Source: Siphonodentalium dalli (lineage: Eukaryota > Mollusca > Scaphopoda > Gadilida > Siphonodentaliidae). From it: 64,000 nucleotides of DNA. The notes beneath the pieces were generated by a model. The model saw nothing but the letters and a program-made list of their open reading frames with translations, was not told the DNA's origin and made no database searches. Below, in pieces: positions 31,985 through 43,199 of this stretch. Where the stretch lies: assembly GCA_032622095.1 (NCBI GenBank), contig CP136063.1:9713814-9777813 (forward strand). Reading direction: 5' to 3'. Position 1 is the first letter of the stretch, and every line of letters begins with the position of its first letter. The position numbers were made by a program, and so were the translations under genes.

Positions 31985-33020
31985 TAAAAGTAAAATCTAA
32001 GATGGTTGCTGGCGGCTATGTTTTCCAACAATTCAAAAACATTTGATAGCTTTAGTCATGCAAAGAGTAGAATCCAAAATGGCCGCTGGCAGCCATGTTT
32101 TATTGCCGAATAACCCCAAAATGACTCGATCCCATCTACATGTCAATTTCAACAGCCATGACAAATTTTATGATGATCAGACTAAAGGTACGACCTGTAG
32201 CCCATGCTAAAGGATTTAGTCATACAAAGAGTAAAATCTAAGATGGCTGCCGGTGGCCATGTTTTTTGGCCGAATGACCCCAAAATAACTCGTTCCCATC
32301 TACAAGTCAATATTAACACCCACGACAAATGTCATGATGATCAGATGAACAGTACGACATGTAACCCATGCTAATGGGTTGAATTATTAAATCCAAGATG
32401 GCCGCTGGCAGCCATGTTTTTTGTCCTAATGACCCCAAAATGACTCGTTCCCATCTACATTCCAATTTCAACAACCATGACAATTTTTATGATGATCAGT
32501 CAAAAGGTACGACCTGTAGCCCGTGCTAAAGGATTTAGTCATACAAAGAGTAAACTCCAAGATGGCAGCTGGTGGTCATGTTTTTTGGCCGAATGACCCA
32601 AAAATGACTCGTTCCCATCTACATGTCATTGTTAACATCCATGACAAATTTTATGATGATCCGACCAAAGGTACGACCTGTAGCCCGTGTCAAAGGATTT
32701 AGTCATGCAAAGAGTAAAATCTAAGATGGCTGCCGGCGGCCATGTTTTTTGGCCGAATGACCCCAACATTACTCGTTCCCATCTACATGTCAATATTAAC
32801 ATCCATGACAAATTTCATGACAATAAGACGAACAGTACGGCCTGTAGCCCGTGCTAATGGATTGAATTTGAAATCCAAGATGGCCGCTGGCGGCCATGAT
32901 GTTTTTCCGAATGACCCCAAAATGACTCGTTCCCATCTACATGTCAATGTCAACATCCATGACAAATTTCATAATAATCGGACCAAAGGTACGAACTGTA
33001 GCCCGTGCTAAAGGAAATTG
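31985..33020 (+). repeat. Tandem array, ~160-bp unit, 6-7 copies
   Basis: AAGATGGC(C/T)GC(C/T)GGC recurs near 32,075, 32,240, 32,397, 32,561, 32,725 and 32,880 (spacing 155-165 bp), with a diverged first copy at about 31,995. The unit includes the near-palindrome ATGGCYGCYGGCRGCCAT, GACTCGTTCCCATCTACAT, CATGACAAATTT and GGTACGACCTGTAGCCCGTG. It matches no gene. Confidence 0.9.
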
Positions 33021-33855
33021 TTGACGAATCACGCACACACGCACGACGGATATCAAACCATGGCAATAGCTCAAACTTTACAAAGTAAAGTTGAGCTAAA
33101 AAGGGCCATAACTCTGTAAAAAAATCTTGGATCAAACCCATATTCGAACTCGAACTGTATTTTGGGATGTGAAACCTACGGTATATATATACTGTACAAA
33201 ATTTGGTTTCGATCAAATAGAAAATGTTAGAGTTATCGCATTATGCCTAAAGTGTCTACGGAGGGACAGACAGACATACCCGGTACAGATGGAAGGACGA
33301 ACGACGAGTGGCCAAACATTGACACTAAGTGTACCATACTATGGTATACATGTAGGTACCGGTACACATAAACTTTTTATCTCATGTAGAGTACAAGAAA
33401 AATATATCAAACCTGGTGTGCCCCTTTAATATTTCTATTTACATTTGTAATCAATTGAAATCAATGTCGAAAAAGCTTTCCATTAATATATAAATAAAAC
33501 AAACTAGACCTACAGTTCTAAAAGTGTTATGAACAATTATTTTGTCATAGACTGATTCAGAGCTTTCAAGTTTTAAAAAAATTTAAAACCAAAGTTGTCT
33601 TCCCATGCAACCAACAAAATTCCAAAAAATCTACTAAACACAATCACATTATTAACTGCCAATAGTAATGCTATTAAACAATAAAACCAGATTACATGTA
33701 TGCCTTTAAGATGCACAATATATTGTCAATAACACTCACCAGTGGGTGCTAAAAATACATGTAAGGTTATTGGCGTTTAAAGCTGTTATCTCAGCGTTGA
33801 AAACGCACCCAATGCTGCTATTTGTGGTTATGTGTGTAGCAGATATGTGTAACAT
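33021..33855. other. Repeat flank and intergenic DNA
   Basis: Begins with the bracket repeat noted at 31,680 (33,095-33,240) and continues as AT-rich DNA without a supported gene. Confidence 0.45.
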
Positions 33856-34110
33856 TAAAGGTAGGTACTCAATCTTATCAGACCGTCATAAATTACTATT
33901 TCTTTGGCTTCGGGTTTAACAAATAATTTATTCGAGTCGAGGAACCTACCCATCAACGCTCAGTGTGACCAGATATCATTTTTTGAAGTTTTGTTATATC
34001 TATTGTTTGTGGCCCAGAACACGCTGTCAAAAGGATTACCCAGTATATGTCTGCCCGAGTCGTCAATGATCCAGTCATTCGCGCAGACATTTTTTTAATA
34101 CAGTTCTTTA
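33856..34110 (+). mobile_element. Partial copy of the TTAA-type MITE family
   Basis: Starts TTAAAGGTAGGTACTCAATC and then follows the same order as the reverse complement of 956-1278: AATTACTATTT, TTGGCTTCGGG, GAGTCGAGGAAC, CCCATCAACGCTCAG and TTGTGGCCCAGAACACG. The right end was not found, so it is probably truncated or part of a longer member. Confidence 0.55.
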
Positions 34111-34926
34111 TGCCAAATTTTTAATTTGTTTATGAATAGAACCTGGTGTGAAATTGTCTACAATGGAGGTTACGAGCAGTTTACCTCATCAAAATACAAA
34201 CCATTAATAGAACCATGCATATATGGCATCAGTAGCTCGCAGACGAATATGAATCGCCACACCGTAGCATTTCAACCAGGCTCTGCTCAATGCTCAATGC
34301 TCATAATTAATTTTATGACCCAATGTATATGTTTTTATTTGATAATTTATGCAATAAGAGCAAATACGTCTCAATAGAAATATGCATTTTTTTCAAGACT
34401 GTGAGGACAATAATCGAATGGATCATCTGGACGATACAGACACTGTGAAATAACATCAACCCCAAGAACATTAACATATTTAGGATATTAAATACCTTCC
34501 AACGGTGCACATACAACCCAACTAACAGAGCTATAAATATGACTTGTAAGTTAAATACCGTACCGAATCAACAGATATATATATATACATGTATATAGGC
34601 CTATCATTACATGTACATGTATGTAGATTTTGTGATCAATCATTTTATTGCCTAATATCGTGCATCTATCAATTCGGTCGATTTATCTTGATATACGGAG
34701 TGCGCAGACTCTCTTTTCTTGTGCTTTTACTCAATGAGGTTAAATTTTATGATTTAGCCTTGAATCATTTCGTTTTCAAGTAGAGTTAATCTTGATTTTC
34801 AATTTAGTTCCATTGTTTACGAAAAACGTGCTATCAACACGCATGTCAGTGTTCATGTTAGTTAGTGTCATCCTAACAAACCGCGGGTCGAGGGGTGGAG
34901 CTTATTCAGCTTAATCTTATATCAAG
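34111..34926. other. Intergenic, no gene recognised
   Basis: AT-rich with ACATGTACATGT palindromes near 34,590-34,625. A locally CG-containing stretch (CCGCGGGTCGAGGGG, about 34,880-34,897) precedes the next feature and could be promoter-proximal. Confidence 0.4.
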
Positions 34927-35025
34927 ATGGCCGCAGCTGTTATTAGACGTCTATTGAAACAAGAGAGCTGTCAATCAAGACTAGATTTTAAATGTATTCG
35001 CATATCAATTTCCAATTTACAATGA
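34927..35025 (+). CDS. Possible first coding exon (mitochondrial-type N-terminus)
   Basis: An ATG in strong context (AAGATGG) opens a frame MAAAVIRRLLKQESCQSRLDF... that runs to TGA at 35,023. A short, Ala/Arg/Leu-rich start without acidic residues resembles a mitochondrial targeting sequence, and a CG-rich patch lies just upstream. A GT at about 34,994 could be a splice donor, but no downstream exon could be recognised. AAGATGGC also occurs in this genome's repeats, so chance is a real alternative. Confidence 0.25.
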   Translation: MAAAVIRRLLKQESCQSRLDFKCIRISISNLQ

Positions 35026-36544
35026 AAATACATGTAATTGGTAGGGAATGCGATAACAAATCTACCCAATGCTGCACCAGGACTGGGTACATCCCACAAG
35101 TGTACCCTATAAACATGGCCATACGGTATGCTATATGGAGAGTCGTGCATGCAGATTAAATGTCCTGTGGCTTCACACCAGTGATACTAGTACCGGTATG
35201 TCCTCAAAATATATGGCAGTGTCAACACTGCGGATTACCGGTACAAATGTACATGTACATGTTCAAAATACTACTACATGTAATTGGTCAGCTAATATAA
35301 TTATGCAGCTACATGCTTACAGCTAGTTCAATTTGTGCAATAAATGGGCCCGGGGCCACCGGGTGGACCATATGCATTGGATACATATTTCAATTCAATC
35401 ATGGCTTCAAAACATGCATTTGTGCTGACAAATTTGACACCACAGTTAGAATTGCTATATCTATGTTAATAGAAAAACTTTGGTTGCCTAAACCTTGACG
35501 CCCAGAAACAAAATGTCAACAGAATTATTTTGTGCTCTGCATGGCGAAAAGAGTCCACGTGGGGCGCCCACACATCGCAGGATGTTGTTTTCGCCCTTTC
35601 ATGGATATGCATTCATCCAGTTGAAATAACTGTACTTGAGTCAGATTAAGTAAACCGCTATGTATATATATGCATGTACATGTTGTATGTTAGCAATATT
35701 AAGCGCAAGATCCGTCCTTGATAACTTGAACAAATAAGGTTCATTGGATACAATTGAAAAAAACAATTGTCTTTGTTTGAAAACAGATCACCAAATCAGA
35801 TCAGCAGACTGTTACAGTACAAGCGTGACACCAAATATTTTGTTATGTTTGTGCAGAAATAGTAATTTTATCAAGAGAGTTAATAAGTCAGTGTAACATG
35901 TACATGTATGTAAGACAAATCAGCGATGCATATATATATTAACTTCTATAAATTAAATTTGAAATCCAGTTACCATGTATCTTCGAAAGGTTTGTGTAAT
36001 GTCAGTCACAATAACATAAGTCGTCATGTTACTGTGCCGTATACATATTGGAATAAAATATATTAAATGCATTTTGCCTTTATATTTTCATGTAATGTCA
36101 GTCACTCAAACACTGAACTATTTGAACGATGCCATCTGATCGCTTGACTAAATTCGGAACAATACAATATTTGCACACATACACATGTACATGTAGCAGT
36201 AAGAGTTTATAAAAATAACTAATGTGCCAAGAGGCTAATTACATATTAGGATATTCATCAGATTGATCAATAACAGATCTACTGTACTACCGGTACATCA
36301 CTAAACTGTCGGCCAGTAAAGATTCATCGTGAATCCAGTGTACCGCTATACATGTACATGCACATTTCAAATAATACATGTATCGTATTGCATCATATTT
36401 ATCGCAATATGGGAAATAATAGAAGTTCTGAAGATGGGCATGTGCATAAGAGCAATACCTGCAAATGCAGCAATGTTCTCTCAACTTCTCAAGTACTGTA
36501 TACATGTTAAGAAGGCAACCTACAAGTTAATTTAAAAAAATTAT
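35026..36544. other. Intergenic, ACATGTACATGT-rich
   Basis: No gene. Multiple TACATGTACATG and TACCGGTA palindromes are scattered here. Confidence 0.45.
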
Positions 36545-37111
36545 CATTTATTAATAATAATAATAATATAGAGTATTTGTATAGCGCCATATCCCGTATG
36601 GCTCATGGCGCTGAACAATTCACACAAACGCAGTCACACACATTCACACTATAACATATACGCAATAAATAATATGCATGTATTTCAATAATTAAGTCTC
36701 CTCAACGTTTTCTGATGTTATTTGTCCGAAATGGGAGATGAATAGGTGAGTTTTTAGGGCCGATTTGAATGTTTCCAAACAGTCAGACTGTTTCACCTCT
36801 TTGGGAAGGTTGTTCCAAATGGTCGGCCCGTAGACCTCGAAAGAACGGCGACCAAAGTACATCAGATCTCGTTTAGGTACAACCATCGCATTCGCATCCT
36901 GTGATCGAAGTGGTCGAGCAGGTACATATTTGACCAACAATGTATCAATATATGGTGGCAAAGCATTATCAATATCCGACTTTCTATAACACAAAGTAGC
37001 ATGTTTGTACACAATTCGTTCAAATATGGGAAGCCAATGTAATTTATACAACAGTGGGGTAACATGATTAGACCGAGTACTGACCCTACCGGGTAGTTGG
37101 GATAATAAGCT
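36545..37111 (-). pseudogene. 3' fragment of an L2/CR1-like LINE
   Basis: The minus-strand frame encodes HVTPLLYKLHWLPIFERIVYK and PARPLRSQD, then FGRRSFEVYGPTIWNNLPKE and FKSALKTHLF. This is the characteristic C-terminal segment downstream of the RT in L2/CR1-group ORF2 proteins. The stop is at 36,692, then a short 3' UTR with TATTTGTATAGCGCC-like sequence (on the plus strand) and an (AAT)n tail at 36,550-36,569. The 5' side is cut by the hAT end at 37,112, so the coding frame appearing to continue to 37,363 is a chimera. Confidence 0.8.
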
Positions 37112-37372
37112 CAGAGGCGGACTGGCCGATCGGGAGACCAGAAAAATTCCTGATGGGCCCCAGGCCGTGGGGTATATGTGGTTGGGCCGCAAATGAAACC
37201 GATGTGGGCCGCCACATGTGTTGTTTAACCAGCCTAATTGGCTAATCGTAATTTTGTCATTAAATGAACTTGTCAGCATCATATAACACCACGTAAAGAC
37301 CCCGTTAATCTCGAGATTTTTACAGCAACTCCCAGCTGTAAATCCCGAAAAAAATTCACGCACACCTCATAT
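37112..37372 (+). mobile_element. hAT-type element fragment (CAGAGGCGGACTGGCC end)
   Basis: Starts with the same terminus and interior as 50,010-51,215 (GGGCCGCCACATGTGTTGTTTAACCAGCC shared in pieces, then GCTAATCGTAATTTTGTCATTAAATG). Similarity continues to about 37,365. The right terminus is absent, so the copy is truncated. CAGAGGCGGACTGGCC is a typical hAT-style end. Confidence 0.7.
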
Positions 37373-37702
37373 TAATTGCAAATAATTAAAATAGCGTTTT
37401 TTCTAATGTTCAAAGTTTTCAATTATGGATATGCTCCGACAAGGCACGAGTTTTGTCGAACCATCTTATTATATTTGTCCAAATTCACTTAATCTACGCA
37501 TGTGTGCCGGAAGTTAATCATGGTATGAATGATCCGCTTTGCCCACAGCACATCTTTTTACAGTCTGGGGCATTACGTGGGTGCCCTATCGAATTTAGCA
37601 AATTGTCATATTGTATTATTCCACACATGTACATGTATTGTGGAAATATATAAAAACTAACCCAACACGAAACGACCTTATTCTAAAATACCGATAGATA
37701 AG
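37373..37702. other. Intergenic, nothing recognised
   Basis: About 330 bp of AT-rich DNA up to the TAAG target duplication of the next element. Confidence 0.45.
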
Positions 37703-38140
37703 TGTAAGACTTCCAGCTGTCGACTTGGCGTGAGTAACGTTAAACTATAGTATACGGGGGTCATTGTTCTGACCAGAGGGTGCACCAAATTCTCTTGGTA
37801 AAAGCAAACTCTAGGTGAATAACTTCGTTGTTATTGATCTCGAGTCGCTAATCTCGCAAACATGGGGGCTCCTCTCGTAAATATGGGAGTGTGCCTTGCA
37901 AACATGGCAATGTGAGAAATGGTGTATTGACTCTTCCGGACTTTGAACTCTTGTCATATATATTCTGGACAGAGCTTACACAACTGACTCTCGACTCGAA
38001 CGTAATAAGCAGAAGTCATGTTATTATATTTTTCTCCGTGGCCACCTGATTGTGTGCACGTATATATCATTGTATAATAAATTTCATCAACGTGTTTCCA
38101 AGAGTTCCACTTAGTGTATAAGAACCTGGGGAGTGGTACA
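37703..38140 (+). repeat. 5' LTR of the LARD-like element
   Basis: 438 bp, TG...CA. Candidate signals are CATATATATTCTGG (about 37,956-37,969) as a TATA-like box and AATAAA in TATAATAAATTTC (about 38,074). Confidence 0.88.
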
Positions 38141-38250
38141 TTCCCGAGATGGTGCCGCGAGCTAGACGCTTCTTGGAATTCTTGGACATGGACGCAGGTG
38201 GTCACGGAAGAAAAATATGGAGGAAATTAAACAGACGAGATAAGGTATGA
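38141..38250 (+). other. Primer-binding-site region and a 33-codon leader frame
   Basis: TGGTGCCGCGAGC begins at 38,150, nine bases after the LTR, and is a candidate tRNA primer-binding site. The same bases open an ATG frame (38,149-38,250) encoding a basic peptide MVPRARRFLEF... with RKIWRKLNRRDK, ending in AAGGTATGA. There AAG|GTATGA looks like a splice donor directly before the stop. No function is known. Confidence 0.35.
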
Positions 38251-38459
38251 GGCAATTTGCAATTTAATTGGCTGGTTCACACCCCTTATAGCTATTAGGT
38301 CAATTTATCTTTGGTTTAAAATTGGTGTGCCAATTTTACCATATAGGGTACACTGCGAAGCTACCGTTGTGTCGTTGGTTTTTATTTCGAGTTGTTTCAA
38401 AAATCGTTGTGCCGATTTGAAATAAAGGTTGGTTTTTATTTTCGAAGTATTTTTGTTAC

Positions 38460-38975
38460 ATGTACGCTCGGTGTGAGTGGATTGAATCTGACACATGTTA
38501 CTAGACATAATAATGGTTACTGGGATAATGTGTCCAGGGCTATGGTATCCAAGAATTGGATGAGATTGGTTTGACAATCTACACAGATGATTCCCAGTGA
38601 ATTATTAAATTATGCATGATAGATATATTGTGAAGAAAAAATAATTCTCACCTCGAGTAAGCTGTCAATTACAGTAGTTTTTAATTGAAAAAATGTGGTT
38701 AAAGCAAACAGTTGTTCAGGGAATATACGGTTATAGTTTAAATTGTTGCTAAAAATTTTCTTTATAAGGTATGCTTGACAATTACCGTTGTGCATTTTTC
38801 TATATTGAGTTGTTGTTCAAACTGGTTGCATAAATTTATAAAATGTGATCAGCTATAGGAAATAGTCACTGGAATATAATGTGTGTCCATCGTTATATGG
38901 TATCCAATTGGTAAGATTGATTTTACAGTCTACACGTGAAGATTCCAGTGAATTATTAAATGATGCATATATATA
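38460..38975 (+). repeat. Direct repeat pair inside the LARD-like element
   Basis: A ~120-150-bp segment with GGTATCCAA(G)AATTGG, AGATT, GTCTACAC and CCAGTGAATTATTAAAT occurs at about 38,490-38,630 and again, diverged, at about 38,860-38,970. Confidence 0.6.
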
Positions 38976-41270
38976 CAGAGGTATTGAATACGCCGCAGTT
39001 GTATGTCTGCTTGTTTTCAAAAAAGTTGAGTTTGGTTGAACATTTTCAGAGCGAAGAAATCTGTCACAAGGTTATGGTTAGATAATTCAAACAGTCCTTG
39101 GTGCCTATTGTGGTCTATATAGTAGGAGTTTGTCAAAATACAAAAGTAGTCCGGTTTGACATAAGTTCTGGTTTTGGGAAAAGAACTTTATACATCATTT
39201 AGTTTGTTCTGAGCAAGTTGAATACGTTTACATATAGTATTAACGCACTTTTGGTAAACTTGTTTGAGGTTGAATAACTTATTTTTGAAGTGAACAAAAA
39301 TGTTCTAGGAAATTCTGGTCATACAAGTACTAAATTGTCACACCAATATGCAGGTTATATAGGTATGGAACATTTACTGATGATTTTAAGATGTTTTCAA
39401 GTTAATCAGTATGATTTTAGTCAGTCCTGGGTTTGAAAGAATTGTGGGTTCAATTTTTGGTTAAGACAGTTCTGTCGGTCAATTAAGCATATAATGTAGT
39501 TTTATATTGTGTATCAGATGATCGATTGGAAAACAGTAGTTATTTATGACAGTTTGTCAAGAAACTGGTTGCGTCCAGATGAATATAGGTTTTAGAAAGC
39601 AATGAGTTGAAGTGATTCAAGAAATTTCAAATTAAATAATTTGTAGTCAAGATATAGATACTTGAAGTTTGAATCATTCGGAACCATTGCTAGGGAATGT
39701 TCAAGTCAGCCCAATGGGTCAAATGTTTTGCAAGAATATCTACACAGATGGTTAGTGCTATTTTGCTTATGACAAGCCCGGATTAGTTTACAATGTTGGT
39801 TTTTAAAAAACATATAGAGCGATGTACGGGTATCGAAATTGTATGTATTACGTGTATTCTGAGAGTGTCTGTAAGTATTTAATCAGACTAACATGCTATC
39901 AAGTATGTCTAAATGTTTGTGGACGGCACCGAGTACACGTAATAATAGACATGTAGAATATAGAAGAAGAAAAACATAGAACTTACTTTTAAGGAATTGT
40001 CACAGAAAAGGACATGAATTTATCCAGACAATCCTGATAATTCCATTGAAGAAAATATTAGTTCAAGACACAGTTGGCAACAATGATTGGTTCACGGCAA
40101 TGTAATCTGCCAAAACATGCGAACCATAACATCCATAGTTTAATATTTCGTTGGCGGTGCATGCGCCCCATAGAAAAAAAGAGGCTTGTCAACAAAGAGA
40201 GAAAGGTTATCTCACACAGAAAGGTTCTTTCGGCCAAGACATCTGTATTATTGAAGTTATGGGCCCAGTTAAGCAAACATTCATACATTTCAAAATACGG
40301 GGAATTTGGTTGGTAGTGGTCTCAATGATGTTTGTACACTGGTGCGAAATCACAGGCGTAATTTCTGTTTATATTCTAACAATACGAGGAAGCCCCTCTC
40401 AATTGTGGACACTCAATTGTTTATTCACTTGAATGGTCAAATAGGACACACTGGAGCGTGGTGTAGTAAAGTGCTTATGATTTCTGTGCAAACTGAATTA
40501 ATCCATTCACCCTCGGTTAAGGTGAAATGAGAAATTCGTTCTCGCCTGTCGTTTAACAAAAGTTGTATGAGTACATCAGACTGAGTACATGCGAAATTAC
40601 CAGCAATTCTGATAAGACATATTTAATTATCCATCATGATTGTCCTAAGCAAACAATCTACACCACTGCGAACGGGTATGTTTGTCCTGTGGGATCAATG
40701 AAGAGGTAAATATGTTCATTCATCTAGCAGTTGAACTGTGGTCAGTAAATGAAGACGGTAATATGCTGAGATGTTATTTGTTTTAACGGAACCTCTAATC
40801 CGATGTACGGTCAAGTTAGAGTATTTAAATAGAAAGCTATACATTCGTTACACGTTGTCTGGAGTCATGTAGAAATACCAGCTGTGCTGGGCAATTGTCC
40901 AGCGATCCGCTTCTCGTGCACTTCAGGTGTGAATAAGAAATAAGCCTAAATATTTCATCAACAGTTGTCAGAGATGAGCAAAATAAAATTCCTATTGTGA
41001 CCGAACTATTGATTTCAAGTTTAAAGGGACATGTCAGAATGAAAGGGGAATGATTCTTATTTTGATAGCGAGCCATATATAATTAGCTATGTGAACCAAT
41101 AAGCCAAGCAAATTGTCTCAGGGGTTGTACATTTTATTCCGTTGTTTTACAAGGAATAACTATATATAAAACATATGACATTTATGTAAAATATCCGTAA
41201 TTGGTGTGGGTGTTACATGATAGTTGTTAGAATTACTAGCTGACAAGCTATAGATTACTCGACGGGTATG
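38976..41270 (+). other. LARD-like interior without recognised content
   Basis: Frames of up to 93 codons exist around 40,058-40,530 on both strands, overlapping each other. They show no family motif and I do not call them genes. Confidence 0.5.
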
Positions 41271-41279
41271 CCCAAATAC

Positions 41280-42235
41280 AGGGTCCGTGATAGTTAATTT
41301 GGCGTCCAGGTTTATGGAATCGTGCTTTGACACAAACGACGAGATTTTGACACGTCGGCGCTAATGATGTTATAAAATGTTTGTTATAGAGCATTAAGGT
41401 ACATGCTGGTATATATAGAGATGTTTAGTTTGGCATTCCAGGTTAATGGATAGCGATATTTACGCGACAGGCGAGATTTGACACGCCGTGCCAAGGAAAT
41501 TCTAAAATCTCAGTTTATAGAGCATTTGTACCATGTTGGTCTTTGTAGGGCCTTTGAGCCAAATTAAAATGATAATCGGTAATGGTCATTTTCAAGGTTG
41601 AAATCGTGTTCTACACGATAAGCGTGTTGTAACGCTATTGACGTTACCCAGATAATTCATTTCAGTTCTTACACAACGTATATGAAGTCCTTTCCACTAG
41701 ACAGTACTATGTTGACCCTTTATTTATGCCCAAATTCAAGATCGAGTTGAACTTTATTCAACTTTCGTATCGAAACAAGGCAAATATAACCCTCCACAGG
41801 AAGTAAAATTCTGGATATTAAACCATATTGATCCTTTATCAAATGTCGCCCGAATTCAAGGTCAAATTGAAATGTTAGTCGGTTATATGGGCATTTCTGT
41901 GCAATGAAACGTGTTCTACACGTATAGCGAGATTTTAACACGCTAATGCCAACCAGACTTAATTGATATTAGTTTCTAAACACAACGAATGAAGTCCTAC
42001 ACACTATACAGTAATATGTTGATATGTATAAACGTGGTGTTACACGCTGATTTCAAAATCATTAGACTAATTAATTTTAGTTTCTTAACCCAAACACAGC
42101 GGCCATATGAAGTCCTACACTAGACATCAATATATTGATTCTTAATTAATTTATGCCTGAATTCAAGATCAAGTTGGAAATTTATTCAACTTTCGTATCG
42201 CAACAAGGCAAATATAACCCTCAACAGGAAGTCAT
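41280..42235 (+). repeat. Diverged repeat blocks inside the LARD-like element
   Basis: A ~115-bp block with TTCAACTTTCGTATCG and AAGGCAAATATAACCCTC (41,690-41,815) recurs at 42,120-42,235. Around 41,290-41,530 two blocks share GGCGTCCAGG/GGCATTCCAGG, GAGATTT(T)GACACG and ATAGAGCATT at ~130-bp spacing. Confidence 0.6.
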
Positions 42236-42242
42236 ATCTGGA

Positions 42243-42425
42243 TCAATCGATCAATCATTCATTCGGAATCTTGCCAGGATGCCCGGGAATGACCGGGAAA
42301 GGCACCGTCATTCTCCAACGTTGGACATGGATCAATCAATCATTCGGAATCTAGCCAGGATGTCCTGGAATGACCGGGAAAGGCACCGTCATTCTCCAAC
42401 GTTGGATATGGATCCATCAATTATT
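42243..42425 (+). repeat. 81-bp tandem repeat, ~2.3 copies
   Basis: ATTCGGAATCTNGCCAGGATG...GGCACCGTCATTCTCCAACG repeats at 81 bp, a multiple of three. A 119-codon frame (42,153-42,512) therefore contains two copies of a 27-residue DRERHRHSPTLDM-type unit. No family recognised; probably incidental. Confidence 0.75.
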
Positions 42426-42662
42426 CGGAACGTGGGATCAGAACGGACTCTGCAGAACCAAAAGTTTATTCTCGAATTATCTGTTTCGGAAAAATTCCTG
42501 TTATCAAATTAAAGAACTCTCGGATTATGAAATTCCTGTGTTGGGAACTTGTGTGTGTTTTCAAAACTATCCATATGCCAATTGGTATAGTTTAAATCTA
42601 TTTCAAGGAGTCGTCCAGTTTTTTGTCTTTGGGCAAAAATCTTGAAAATGGTGATGAGGTTA

Positions 42663-43101
42663 TGTAAGACTTCCAGCTGTCGACTTGGCGTGAGTAACGT
42701 TAAACTATAGTATACGGGGGTCATTGTTCTGACCAGAGGGTGCACCAAATTCTCTTGGGAAAAGCAAACTCTAGGTGAATAACTTCGTTGTTATTGATCT
42801 CGAGTCGCTAATCTCGCAAACATGGGGGCTCCTCTCGTAAATATGGGAGTGTGCCTTGCAAACATGGCAATGTGAGAAATGGTGCATTGACTCTTCCGGA
42901 CTTTGAACCCTTGTCATATATATTCTGGACAGAGCTTACACAACTGACTCTCGACTCGAACGTAATAAGCAGAAGTCATGTTATTATATTTTTCTCCGTG
43001 GCCACCTGATTGTGTGCACGTATATATCATTGTATAATAAATTTCATCAACGTGTTTCCAAGAGTTCCAACTTAGTGTATAAGAACCTGGGGAGTGGTAC
43101 A
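42663..43101 (+). repeat. 3' LTR of the LARD-like element
   Basis: 439 bp, 99% identical to the 5' LTR. It carries one extra A in GTTCCAACTTAG. The preceding AAAATGGTGATGAGG is a weak polypurine-tract candidate. Confidence 0.88.
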
Positions 43102-43199
43102 TAAGGAATAATTTGATAGTATTGAAATAACAAGAGATGGACTGTCGTCCGGTGCATGCCCCCTCATGGCATACCGCCTAGTGTGGGCACATCTATAAC

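Larger units (their letters stand above)
37703..43101 (+). mobile_element. LARD-like LTR retrotransposon, 5.4 kb, no recognisable protein
   Basis: Two direct repeats of 438-439 bp start TGTAAGAC and end GTGGTACA, flanked by the 4-bp duplication TAAG (37,699-37,702 and 43,102-43,105). The LTRs differ by three substitutions and one inserted base, so insertion is recent. The 4.5-kb interior has no Gag, protease, RT or integrase motif on either strand, only short frames and internal repeats. This matches large retrotransposon derivatives that use the enzymes of a related autonomous element. Orientation follows the TGG motif after the left LTR. Confidence 0.85.

Noticed and set aside
32742-33011. 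89-codon frame in the ~160-bp array
   Set aside because: It is read across repeated units and absent in register from neighbouring units.
37112-37363. N-terminal extension of the minus-strand LINE frame
   Set aside because: The sequence is the hAT fragment shared with 50,010-50,760, so the long frame is a chimera across an insertion boundary.
40058-40530. Overlapping 74-93-codon frames inside the LARD-like element as genes
   Set aside because: Three frames on two strands overlap, with no family motif and no upstream context.
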